64,000 nt of DNA from Pseudomonas silesiensis (lineage in GTDB: Bacteria > Pseudomonadota > Gammaproteobacteria > Pseudomonadales > Pseudomonadaceae): positions 930,001 through 994,000 of the forward strand of contig NZ_CP014870.1 of assembly GCF_001661075.1 (NCBI RefSeq), in the 5' to 3' direction. Of this stretch, positions 11,697 to 19,572 are shown piece by piece (positions within the stretch are counted from its first letter, which is position 1; each line of letters opens with the position of its first letter). The notes beneath the pieces are model-generated. The model made no database searches. It saw only the letters and a list, made by a program, of their open reading frames with translations, and was not told the origin of the DNA. The translations under genes and the position numbers were made by a program.

Positions 11697-14600
11697 TCAG
11701 TCTGTGGTAGCCGGCACCGCTAGTGGTGCGGGTTTGGGTCTATGGAATAGCCGCTCGAGCCACAAGTATATGACCGGAGTGGTGAACAGCGTCAGCGCCT
11801 GGCTCACCAGCAGGCCGCCGACGACCGCGATCCCCAATGGTTGGCGCAGTTCGGCGCCGGTGCCGTAACCGAGCATCAGCGGCAGGGCGCCGAGCAGGGC
11901 GGCGAGGGTGGTCATGATGATCGGCCGGAACCGGGTGAGGCAGGCCTGGTAGATCGCCTCTTCCGGAGCCAGGCCACCTTTGCGCTGGGCGTCGAGGGCG
12001 AAGTCGATCATCAGGATGCCGTTTTTCTTGACGATGCCGATCAACAGCACCAGCCCGATCAGCGCCATGATCGAAAAGTCCTGGCCCCAGATCCACAGCA
12101 TGATCACCGCGCCAAGCCCCGCCGACGGCAGGGTCGAGATGATCGTCAGCGGGTGCACGAAGCTCTCGTAGAGCACGCCGAGAATGATATACACCGCCAA
12201 CAGCGCCGCCAGAATCAGCCAGGGCTGGCTGGCCAGCGAACTCTGGAACGCCTGGGCCGCGCCCTGGAAATTACCGCTGATGGCCGTCGGCATGCCGATT
12301 TCGGCCTTGGCCTGATTGAGCATGATCACCGCATCGCCCAAGGCCACGCCGGGTGCCAGGTTGAACGACAGATTGGCAGCCGGGAACATGCCGTCATGGG
12401 CAATGGATAGCGGGCCGATGGTCGGCGCATCGAATTTCGCCAGTGCCGAGAGCGGCACCATCTCCCCGCTCAATGGCGAGCGCAGGTAGAAGTAGTTGAG
12501 GCTTTCGGCTTTGCCGCGTTGTTTTGTGTCCAGTTCCAGGATCACGTTGTACTGGTTGGTCTGGGTCTGGAATTCATTGATTTGCCGCTGGCCGAAGGCG
12601 TCATACAGCGCTTCGTCGACATCACTGGCAGTCAGGCCGAAACGGGCTGCCGCGCTACGATCGATGCTGATATGGGTAATGCTGCCGCCCAGTTGCAAGT
12701 CGTTGGAAATGTCGCGAAAGGCCGGGTTGCCGCGCAGTTTTTCCGTCAGGCGTTGGGTCCAGGTGCTGAGGGTCGCGCCGTCGTTGCTCTTGAGCACGTA
12801 TTGGTACTGGGCGCGACTCGGGCCGGCGCTGAGGTTGATGTCCTGGCCGGCGCGAAGGTACAGCACGATGCCCGGGACTTTCATCAGTTGCGGGCGAATC
12901 CGGTCGATGAACTCGCTGGCCGAGACGTCGCGGTCGCCGCGTTTTTTCAGGGAGATCCAGAAGCGTCCGTTGGCGATGGTCTGGTTGCTGCCCGAGACGC
13001 CGACCGAGTGGGAAAAAGCTTCCACGGCCGGGTCGGCAGCGACGATTTCGGCCATCGCCAGGTGTTTTTTCACCATGTCGCCGTAGGAAATATCAGCGGC
13101 CGCCTCGGTGGTGCCGAGTACAAAACCGGTGTCCTGCACCGGGAAGAAGCCCTTCGGAATAAAAATGTAACCGCTGATGGCCAGTACCAGGGACAGGCCG
13201 AACACGCCGATCATCAACGTCTGATGGGCGAGGGCGCGGCGCAGGCCTTTTTCATACCACGCCAGCAAGCGCTCGCCGAACCCCGGCTTGTCATGGGCGC
13301 GATACACCGGCGCACGCATGAACAATGCGGCGAGGGTCGGCGCCAGGGTCAGGGACACCACCACCGAAATCATGATGGTCGAGGTCGCGGTCAGGGCAAA
13401 CTCCTTGAACAGTCGCCCGACCACGCCGCCCATGAACAGCAACGGAATGAACGCCGCCACCAGCGAGACACTGATCGAGACCACGGTAAACCCAATCTCG
13501 CCGGCGCCCTTGATCGCCGCCTCGCGCATGCCGTCGCCCGCCTCCAGGTGCCGGTGGATGTTTTCCACGACCACGATCGCATCGTCGACCACAAACCCCA
13601 CGGCCACTACAATCGCCACCAGCGTCAGGTTGTTCAGGCTGAAACCCATGATGTACATCAGGGCGAAACTGGCGATCAACGACACACCGAGCACGGCAGT
13701 CACGATCAAGGTCGCCGACAGCTGGCGCAGGAACATTGCCATCACCGCCACCACCAGCATGATCGCAATCAGCAAGGTGATTTCCACTTCGTGCAACGAG
13801 GCGCGGATGGTCTGGGTCCGGTCGACCAGCACCCCGACCTGGACCGAGGCGGGCAGCATGGCCTCCAGCGTCGGCAAGGCCGCCTGGATCCGGTCCACGG
13901 TCTCGACGATATTGGCGCCTGGTTGCCGGAAGATCACCAGGTTGACGCCCGGTTGGTCGCCGGCCCACGCCTGGACGTAGGCGTTTTCCGCGCCGTTGAC
14001 CACTTTTGCGACATCTCTGAGATGAACCGGTGCACCGTCCTTGTAGGAAACGATGAGTTGGCTGTATTCCTCGGGGTGGAATAGCTGGTCGTTGGTGGAC
14101 AGGGTCGAAATGCTCGACTCGCCGTACAACGCACCTTTGGCCAGGTTGAGGCTGGTCTGTTGCAGCGCCAGGCGAATGTCCGCCAGGGTCAGGCCGATGG
14201 CGGCGAGTTTGTCCGCCGAAGCCTGAACGCGGATGGCCGGACGCTGCTGACCGGTGATGTTGATCTGGCCTACGCCATCGATCTGGCTGATCTGACGGGA
14301 GAGCAGGGTTTCGACCAGGTCGCTGAGTTCCGTTCCGGGCATCTGGGTCGAGTTGATGCTGAGGATCAGCACCGGGCTGTCGGCCGGGTTGACCTTGCGC
14401 CAGGTGGGCAGGTTCGGCATGTCCTTGGGCAGTTTGCCGGCAGCGGTGTTGATCGCCGCCTGGACTTCCTGGGCGGCGGTGTCGATGCTTTTGTCGAGGG
14501 TGAACTGCAGGGTCAGGTTGGTCGAGCCCAGGGCGCTGCTCGAGGTCATCTGGGTCACGCCGGGGATGGCACTGAACTGCACTTCAAGCGGTGTGGCGAC

Positions 14601-14798
14601 CGACGATGCCATGGTTTCCGGGCTGGCGCCGGGCAGTTGTGCGGCCACCTGGATGGTCGGGAATTCGGCTTCCGGCAGCGGCGCGATCGGCAACCGCGGG
14701 AAGGCGATGACACCGAGCAATACCAGGGCGAAGGTCAGCAGGATCGTCGCCACCGGATGATCGATGCACCATGCCGAAACCGAGCCGTGGCCCTTCAT
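11697..14798 (-). CDS. RND efflux transporter, HAE1/MdtBC-like
   Basis: Inner-membrane proton-driven exporter, 1033 residues with the usual RND layout: one helix, a large periplasmic loop, six helices, a second loop, five helices. The TM4 pair DD in VGFVVDDAIVVVENIHRH (near residue 405) is the proton relay of HAE1 drug pumps, so despite the CopRS-like neighbours it is not a CusA-type metal pump. SSSALGSTNLTLQF and FIPLLFMGGVVGRLFKEFA are typical. It starts with an ATGA overlap on the membrane-fusion gene. No outer-membrane channel gene is present nearby; it probably borrows a TolC/OprM-type protein. Substrate unknown. Confidence 0.93.
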   Translation of the reverse strand: MKGHGSVSAWCIDHPVATILLTFALVLLGVIAFPRLPIAPLPEAEFPTIQVAAQLPGASPETMASSVATPLEVQFSAIPGVTQMTSSSALGSTNLTLQFTLDKSIDTAAQEVQAAINTAAGKLPKDMPNLPTWRKVNPADSPVLILSINSTQMPGTELSDLVETLLSRQISQIDGVGQINITGQQRPAIRVQASADKLAAIGLTLADIRLALQQTSLNLAKGALYGESSISTLSTNDQLFHPEEYSQLIVSYKDGAPVHLRDVAKVVNGAENAYVQAWAGDQPGVNLVIFRQPGANIVETVDRIQAALPTLEAMLPASVQVGVLVDRTQTIRASLHEVEITLLIAIMLVVAVMAMFLRQLSATLIVTAVLGVSLIASFALMYIMGFSLNNLTLVAIVVAVGFVVDDAIVVVENIHRHLEAGDGMREAAIKGAGEIGFTVVSISVSLVAAFIPLLFMGGVVGRLFKEFALTATSTIMISVVVSLTLAPTLAALFMRAPVYRAHDKPGFGERLLAWYEKGLRRALAHQTLMIGVFGLSLVLAISGYIFIPKGFFPVQDTGFVLGTTEAAADISYGDMVKKHLAMAEIVAADPAVEAFSHSVGVSGSNQTIANGRFWISLKKRGDRDVSASEFIDRIRPQLMKVPGIVLYLRAGQDINLSAGPSRAQYQYVLKSNDGATLSTWTQRLTEKLRGNPAFRDISNDLQLGGSITHISIDRSAAARFGLTASDVDEALYDAFGQRQINEFQTQTNQYNVILELDTKQRGKAESLNYFYLRSPLSGEMVPLSALAKFDAPTIGPLSIAHDGMFPAANLSFNLAPGVALGDAVIMLNQAKAEIGMPTAISGNFQGAAQAFQSSLASQPWLILAALLAVYIILGVLYESFVHPLTIISTLPSAGLGAVIMLWIWGQDFSIMALIGLVLLIGIVKKNGILMIDFALDAQRKGGLAPEEAIYQACLTRFRPIIMTTLAALLGALPLMLGYGTGAELRQPLGIAVVGGLLVSQALTLFTTPVIYLWLERLFHRPKPAPLAVPATTD

Positions 14799-15955
14799 GG
14801 TTGCGGCTCCGACCGGACCACTTGCGGCGGCTCGGTCAGTACCTGGACCGTGGAGCCTTGCTTGAGGCGCGACTGGCCATCGCTGACCAGCACGTCGCCC
14901 GGTTTGACGCCTTTGATGATGTCCTGGCCGCTGCCTTGGTGAACCATTTGCACCTGGACGGTTTCGACTTTGTCACCGTTGACCCGGTAAACGAAATGTT
15001 GATCCAGGCCGCGTTGTACGACAGTGGGCGGCACCACCAGCGCGTCTTTATCCAGCGCTGTCTGAATCTTTACCGTCACCAGCAGGCCCGGCCAGAGTTT
15101 TTGCCCGGCGTTGTTGAATTCTGCCTTGGCGCGGATCGTTCCGGTGTTGGCGTTGATCTGGTTGTCGATCAGGGTCAGATGGCCTTCGCCCAGCAGGTTG
15201 CCGGTTTCGCCATCGGTGTCGGCGCCGATGTAGGCCTTGACCCGGGCACGCTGTGGATCGTTGATCAGGCCTTGCAGGGTCGGCAGCATTTGCTGCGGCA
15301 GGGAAAACTCCACGGCGATGGGGTCGATCTGGGTCACGGTGAACAAGCCTTGGGTGTCGCTCATGCGCAGGAAGTTGCCTTCGTCCACCGTACGAATCCC
15401 GACGCGACCGCTGACTGGGGAACGAATCTGAGTGTAGGAAAGCTGCACCTGGGCGGCGTCGATCGAGGCTTGGTTGCCCTGGGCGGTGGCCTTGAGTTGA
15501 TTGACCAGGGCTTGTTGCTGGTCGTAGGTCTGCTTGGAAACACCGTCGTCGACGCTCAGCAATTTGTAGCGTTTGAGGTTGACCAGCGCGACCTGCAACT
15601 GCGCCTGGCTTTCGCCCAGTTGCGCCCGGGCCAGGTCGAGACTGGCGCGGATCGAGCGGTCGTCGATGGTCGCTAGCAGGTCGCCTTTGTTCACCAGTTG
15701 GCCTTCCTTGACCAGGATTCTGGTGAGAATGCCGTCGATCTGCGGGCGCACCACGACGCTGTGCAGGGACAATACCGAGCCAATGCCGCTGACGTAACGG
15801 GGCACATCTTTTTCGACGACGGCGACCACCCGCACGGGGATGGCGGAGGGGGCGGCCAGTTTTGCCGTGGCGGGCATGGTGAGATACCAGGTGCCCAGCG
15901 CTGCCAGGGCTATCAGCAGACCGGCGATCAAGGCGGTTTTTTTCTGAATTCGCAT
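14795..15955 (-). CDS. Membrane-fusion (periplasmic adaptor) protein of RND pump
   Basis: Periplasmic adaptor that joins the RND pump to an outer-membrane channel. 386 residues. An uncleaved or lipid-free N-terminal helix (TALIAGLLIALAALGTWYL) is followed by a barrel-sandwich lipoyl half (VRPQIDGILTRILVKEGQLV), an alpha-hairpin (about 105-165), the second lipoyl half (IRSPVSGRVGIRTVDEG) and a beta barrel. It is closest in look to MdtA-type adaptors. First gene of a four-gene operon transcribed right to left: adaptor, pump, regulator, kinase. Confidence 0.92.
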   Translation of the reverse strand: MRIQKKTALIAGLLIALAALGTWYLTMPATAKLAAPSAIPVRVVAVVEKDVPRYVSGIGSVLSLHSVVVRPQIDGILTRILVKEGQLVNKGDLLATIDDRSIRASLDLARAQLGESQAQLQVALVNLKRYKLLSVDDGVSKQTYDQQQALVNQLKATAQGNQASIDAAQVQLSYTQIRSPVSGRVGIRTVDEGNFLRMSDTQGLFTVTQIDPIAVEFSLPQQMLPTLQGLINDPQRARVKAYIGADTDGETGNLLGEGHLTLIDNQINANTGTIRAKAEFNNAGQKLWPGLLVTVKIQTALDKDALVVPPTVVQRGLDQHFVYRVNGDKVETVQVQMVHQGSGQDIIKGVKPGDVLVSDGQSRLKQGSTVQVLTEPPQVVRSEPQP

Positions 15956-16099
15956 GCGAGTGGGGCGCCGGGCTGGGTGGTCGGAGTTTTTGTCAGGTTT
16001 ATACCTTCCTTTATAAACCTGTTCGCCCGTCAGGAAGGTGACGGGTAACTGACGGCGCTGTCAGTTTGGGGTTTGGGGTGACTGTTCTGGCCATACTAT

Positions 16100-16211
16100 G
16101 TAGGAGCGAGCTTGCTCCGGGCGGCGTTCCGACGATGGACGTTAACGATAACGCAGGCGGCCTGGATGAACGCGGTGCATGGATGTTTTTCGCGAGCAAG
16201 CTCGCTCCTAC
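16100..16211. repeat. REPIN (two inverted REP arms)
   Basis: Arms GTAGGAGCGAGCTTGCTC and GCGAGCAAGCTCGCTCCTAC are inverted over 112 bp; the inner segment holds GATGGACGTTAACGATAACG, shared with the REPINs at 9530 and 46302. It fills most of the 335-bp gap 15956-16290. The rest of the gap contains a possible TATACT -10 at about 16228 for the next gene. Confidence 0.85.
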
Positions 16212-16290
16212 AAGGATCGTGGGGAGGTATACTGCCGCCTTTCGCGGCTCGCTGACCGGGCCCGACTCTTTTGCATTACCCGGAGCTTTC

Positions 16291-16548
16291 ATGACTTCCC
16301 CGACACAACCGCCGGTTGCCGACGCCTCGAGCGACGACCAGGCAGACCTGCCAGACAGCGTCGACTCCAGCGCAGACAGCGACACCAAAGCCGCGATTCC
16401 TGCGTTCAAGTTCCCGTTCAAACCGGGTGAGCTGGCTGCCGCGAAGAATGCCAGCCAGCCCTGGTACAAGAATGGCGCGAAGAATGGCCATACCAAGACG
16501 CCGGGGGCGGCGCCTCCCGGGACTCGTCGTTCGATGGGCAAGCGTTAA
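16291..16548 (+). CDS. Small disordered hypothetical protein
   Basis: 85 residues, no recognised domain. The first half is acidic and rich in Asp, Ser, Gln and Ala (SSDDQADLPDSVDSSADSD); the middle has a short hydrophobic/basic patch (AIPAFKFPFKPGELAAAK); the tail is basic (NGAKNGHTKTPG, TRRSMGKR). No signal peptide or cysteine. This is the look of a mostly unstructured cytoplasmic protein. The ATG at 16291 has GGAG 7 nt upstream, and the frame upstream runs through the REPIN, so longer versions are unlikely. The separation of an acidic head from a basic tail could suit an adaptor role, which is inference only. Confidence 0.6.
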   Translation: MTSPTQPPVADASSDDQADLPDSVDSSADSDTKAAIPAFKFPFKPGELAAAKNASQPWYKNGAKNGHTKTPGAAPPGTRRSMGKR

Positions 16549-16578
16549 GGTTTAAGCTCTGCGGTGTCTGGTCTGCCG

Positions 16579-16672
16579 CCTTCGCGGGCAAGCCCGCTCC
16601 CACAGTGATCGGGGTGAACGTGATTTCAATGCACACCACCAAATCCTGTGGGAGCGGGCTTGCCCGCGAAGG
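16579..16672. repeat. REPIN, GTGGGAGCGGGC type
   Basis: CCTTCGCGGGCAAGCCCGCT and its inverted copy ending GCCCGCGAAGG enclose about 50 bp. It lies between two convergent genes and may act as a transcription barrier. Confidence 0.85.
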
Positions 16673-16700
16673 GGCCTTAACAGGCGGCACACCCCTTGAA

Positions 16701-17450
16701 TCAAGCCGCCCGCAACGAAATAAACGCATAATTCAACGGCTCATCAGTCGCCACCTGCGCCCCAGCCTCCAGCACTTGCCCGGCGATGTCATCGCCAGAC
16801 ACATGGAACGTCCATTCGCTGCCCCAGTCATCCAGCGTCTTTCCAGCCACCTGGTCGATCACTGAAGCAAACGCAGCCATGTCCGGCAAATAAGCAGTAA
16901 ACCCGTCACCTTTCAGTGCTGTCGTCCGAATGCCCAATAACGCGCAAATCGCATCCTTGGTCTGGATCTCATCGCGATCCGCCTGACGGGAGCGCTGGAT
17001 CAGGTCCACCAACCCCTGATCGACCAATTGGCCACCCACAATCAGATCCGGCCCTTTTTCCCATGCCTCGGGCGGACATTCCTTCACCGCGGTATTCAGG
17101 GGAATGTGCGGATTGATTTCCATCGGATAGATGCGGCACACCAGCGGCCGGCGCTCGTAAATACGGCAGAGGTTATCTTCGTCAAGATTCCGGCAGGGAC
17201 CGGCGTTGTAGGCGGCAAAGGTGATCGCCACGTACGCCTCTGTTCCGCCGCTTCGAACCACCACCGAACGGCGTTCGGCGTGTTCGCGTTGCTGCACGGG
17301 CAAGCCCAGGCCATTGCCCAGGAAGCCTTCCACCAGCACGATGACTTGACCGCCGTCGGCCGCCCACATCCGGGTTTCGGCCAGGGTCAGGGGGACATGG
17401 TGGTCGTTGCAGCATTTGCCGCACCCTACGCAGGAAAACGTCGTATTCAT
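16701..17450 (-). CDS. YkgJ-family cysteine-cluster protein
   Basis: 249 residues. The N-terminal CVGCGKCC (C-x2-C-x2-CC) and a second set of cysteines in PCRNLDEDNLCRIYE and RPLVCRIYP match the YkgJ family, whose members probably bind zinc or an iron-sulphur cluster through these cysteines. The biochemical role of the family is not established. The C-terminal half (about 140-249) has no recognised domain. The ATG at 17450 was chosen because it places the cysteine cluster at the N terminus as in relatives; the frame extends 54 codons upstream without homology signal. No close operon partner. Confidence 0.8.
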   Translation of the reverse strand: MNTTFSCVGCGKCCNDHHVPLTLAETRMWAADGGQVIVLVEGFLGNGLGLPVQQREHAERRSVVVRSGGTEAYVAITFAAYNAGPCRNLDEDNLCRIYERRPLVCRIYPMEINPHIPLNTAVKECPPEAWEKGPDLIVGGQLVDQGLVDLIQRSRQADRDEIQTKDAICALLGIRTTALKGDGFTAYLPDMAAFASVIDQVAGKTLDDWGSEWTFHVSGDDIAGQVLEAGAQVATDEPLNYAFISLRAA

Positions 17451-17533
17451 TGAGCAATCGGTCGCATATGGGGGCATGAAATGGCGACAGAAAGCCACCG
17501 TTGAGGCGGGTGTCAAAGCAAGTAATGCGCCAG

Positions 17534-17860
17534 TCACTGCGCCTTGGCGGCTGGGCGGATGGAGTCCCACTCGGTCACGTAGGCGGTTTTGCTTTTTTTG
17601 TTGAAAAGGCACAGCTCGGTGCCTTGCTGACCTTTCATGTGTTTTTGCGGGTATTGGCCTTGCAGCAGCAGTGCGGTGTAGCCAACCCGGTCATCGAACT
17701 GTGCGGCGTTGCCGACGGGTTTGGCATGCTTCAGGCCGCTGGCCTTGGTGCAACCGGCGAGCACGGCTTTGTCGTAGGCGGTCCAGGCGTCGGGGCTGGA
17801 GGCGTGGGCCTGGGTGGCGAGGGCGGTGAGGCAGAGGAGGGTCAGGGTGGCAGCTTTCAT
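17534..17860 (-). CDS. Small exported protein, unknown function
   Basis: 108 residues. MKAATLTLLCLTALATQAHA is a signal peptide with probable cleavage after AHA. The mature part (about 88 residues) has two cysteines (in LAGCTKASG and ELCLFNKK) that could form one disulphide in the periplasm, and a central FDDRVGYTALLLQGQYPQ segment. No family is recognised. The ATG at 17860 starts the signal peptide; the upstream ATG-like start adds 11 polar residues and is less likely. It stands alone between the YkgJ-family gene and a REP element. Confidence 0.65.
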   Translation of the reverse strand: MKAATLTLLCLTALATQAHASSPDAWTAYDKAVLAGCTKASGLKHAKPVGNAAQFDDRVGYTALLLQGQYPQKHMKGQQGTELCLFNKKSKTAYVTEWDSIRPAAKAQ

Positions 17861-17943
17861 GGTTGAGGCATCCTTGGGTGTTGGGTTGGCCAAATGCCTG
17901 GAGTATGCCTGATGGTTTTGTATTGAATGTGTCGGCCCCTTCG

Positions 17944-17970
17944 CTGTAGGAGCGAGGCTTGCCCGCGAAC
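17944..17970. repeat. Single REP element
   Basis: CTGTAGGAGCGAGGCTTGCC followed by CGCGAA, a one-arm REP with no inverted partner nearby. It lies just past the GNAT gene stop. Confidence 0.75.
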
Positions 17971-17978
17971 GCGGTGTG

Positions 17979-18461
17979 TCAGACCGGAACCGCTTCCCGG
18001 CGGACTACGTACATCCCGGCACTTTCATACAAGCGCTGTGCCCGAAGATTGCCCTCCAACACCTTCAAATCCACAAACCCTTCCCGCCGCTGCTGAAACA
18101 CGCTGAAAGCATGCAGCAGCAAAGCGCGTCCCAACCCCTGGCCCTGAGCTCGCGGATGCACCACCAGGCTCTTGATAAAGGCGCTGGTCCAGCACTGGCA
18201 CACGCCAGCGATGCCCTCGGCATCCAGGGCGATAAAGCACAGGGTCGGATCGTACTCCGGGTCGGTTTCGAAACGCTGTTGCCAGACGTCAAGCGCCGAC
18301 ACGCGAGCGCCACCTTCCTGGTAGCCCCGTTGCATCAATTGATGCACGGCGTGCGCCAGTTCCGGGCGGTAGTCGCTCAAGACAATCCCTTGAGGCCAGA
18401 TGATATCGGGCAGCGCCTCGGCAAGATTACGCCGCAGCAGAAAGCAGTATTCCTCGGCCAA
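17979..18461 (-). CDS. GNAT-family N-acetyltransferase
   Basis: Predicted acetyl-CoA-dependent acyltransferase, 160 residues. The acetyl-CoA pyrophosphate motif is RAQGQGLGRALL (about 103-114) after the beta strand IKSLVVHP, and motif B follows in LKVLEGNLRAQRLYESAGM. Substrate unknown. The start is odd: the only in-frame start near the 5' end is a TTG at 18461, one sense codon after the TGA stop of cheV and in the same frame (TGA-GCC-TTG). AAGGT about 10 nt ahead could serve as ribosome site. It is co-transcribed with cheV. Translation by reinitiation is likely; read-through of TGA is an alternative. Confidence 0.8.
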   Translation of the reverse strand: MAEEYCFLLRRNLAEALPDIIWPQGIVLSDYRPELAHAVHQLMQRGYQEGGARVSALDVWQQRFETDPEYDPTLCFIALDAEGIAGVCQCWTSAFIKSLVVHPRAQGQGLGRALLLHAFSVFQQRREGFVDLKVLEGNLRAQRLYESAGMYVVRREAVPV

Positions 18462-18464
18462 GGC

Positions 18465-19367
18465 TCAATGACCTTGTTCGGCGACGGCTTTGGCCGCTTC
18501 GATCAGGCATTTGGTCAATTCCGGCGAGGAGAACTTGGTCAGTACCGCATTGGCCCCGGCCAGCCGGGCTTTTTCGCTGTTCATCGCACTGTTCAGCGAG
18601 GTGTGCAGCAGTACATAAAGGTGCGCGAAGTCCGGCGTTTCCCGCAGGGTGCGGGTGAAGGCATAGCCGTCCATTTCCGACATTTCGATGTCCGAGACGA
18701 TCAGGTTGATCTGCTGGGCAGTGCCTTGCAGGTCCAGCAGGCAGTCGATGGCTTCCCTGGCACTGCGCGCGGTGTGGCATTGCAGCCCGAGGTTGCGCAG
18801 GGTGTGCACCGATTGCTGCAGGGCGACCTGGCTGTCATCGACCACCAGGATCCGTGCATTGCCGAGGATTTCGGCGTCTTCCATGCTCAGTTCGGTCGGG
18901 GCCATCTCGATCTGCGCCGGGGCGATGCCGTGGATGACTTTTTCGATGTCCAGCACCTGCACCAGGGTACCGTCGACCGAGGTCACGCCGGTGATGTACG
19001 AGCGCACGCCGCCGGAGCCAAAGGGGGGCGGACGGATGTCGGTGGACAGGCAGTGAACGATCTTGCTCACCGCCTGAACGTGCAGGCCCTGCTTGGAGCG
19101 GCTGACGTCGGTGACAATCAGGCAGCCGCCGTTCGGGTCTTCCAGGGGGCGCTCGCCGATAGCGCGGCTGAGGTCGATCACCGACAACGCAGTACCGCGC
19201 AAGGTGGCAATGCCTTTGACGTGGGGGTGGGATTCCGGCAGTCGGGTCAGTGGCGGGCAGGGGATGATTTCGCTGACTTTCAGCAGGTTGATCGCCATCA
19301 GCTTGCCGCTGCGCAAGGTAAACAGCAAAAGCGAAAGTGAGTCTGCGCGGGCGTTGTTGGAGGACAT
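18465..19367 (-). CDS. CheV-type chemotaxis coupling protein (CheW-REC)
   Basis: 300 residues. An N-terminal CheW-like domain (about 10-150) couples chemoreceptors to the CheA kinase. The C-terminal receiver domain (about 170-295) carries VVDDSQVA, the phospho-acceptor region NLIVSDIEMSEMDGYAF and KFSSPELTK. CheV proteins are thought to tune receptor signalling through receiver phosphorylation. The gene lies far from any flagellar or che cluster in the window, but its upstream region carries a sigma-28-like promoter, which supports a role in motility. The GNAT gene follows in the same frame. Confidence 0.9.
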   Translation of the reverse strand: MSSNNARADSLSLLLFTLRSGKLMAINLLKVSEIIPCPPLTRLPESHPHVKGIATLRGTALSVIDLSRAIGERPLEDPNGGCLIVTDVSRSKQGLHVQAVSKIVHCLSTDIRPPPFGSGGVRSYITGVTSVDGTLVQVLDIEKVIHGIAPAQIEMAPTELSMEDAEILGNARILVVDDSQVALQQSVHTLRNLGLQCHTARSAREAIDCLLDLQGTAQQINLIVSDIEMSEMDGYAFTRTLRETPDFAHLYVLLHTSLNSAMNSEKARLAGANAVLTKFSSPELTKCLIEAAKAVAEQGH

Positions 19368-19433
19368 AAAAACCTTCTGTGGAAAAAGGTGGGGTTGGCG
19401 ATCGCGGGATCGCCGACAACTATCGATGCCGGG

Positions 19434-19460
19434 TTATCGACTTGTCGGGGGCAGGCTTTA
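19434..19460 (-). promoter_or_regulatory. Sigma-28 (FliA)-like promoter of cheV
   Basis: On the minus strand TAAAGCCT, an 11-nt spacer and GTCGATAA match the FliA consensus TAAAGTTT-N11-GCCGATAA at 13 of 16 positions with exact spacing. Transcription would begin about 60 nt before the cheV start. A 7-bp hairpin (GGCGATC / GATCGCC, 19397-19414) lies in that leader. Confidence 0.65.
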
Positions 19461-19480
19461 GTAAATTGGGTGAATGGTAG

Positions 19481-19571
19481 AGCCCCTTCGCGAGCAGACT
19501 CGCTCCCACAAGGATTGCGTAAAACCTGTGGGAGCGACGGTGCGACGATTAGACCTGCTCGCGAAGGGGCC
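19481..19571. repeat. REPIN, partly degenerate
   Basis: GAGCCCCTTCGCGAGCAGAC and the inverted GTCTGCTCGCGAAGGGGC-like end at 19553-19571 enclose further REP half-arms (GACTCGCTCCCACA, TGTGGGAGCGA). It lies between norR and cheV. Confidence 0.7.
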
Positions 19572-19572
19572 A

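Noticed and set aside
12519..14084. 521-codon frame antisense to the RND pump
   Set aside because: Shadow frame, rich in His, Gln and Arg, with no domain; the pump on the minus strand has all family motifs.
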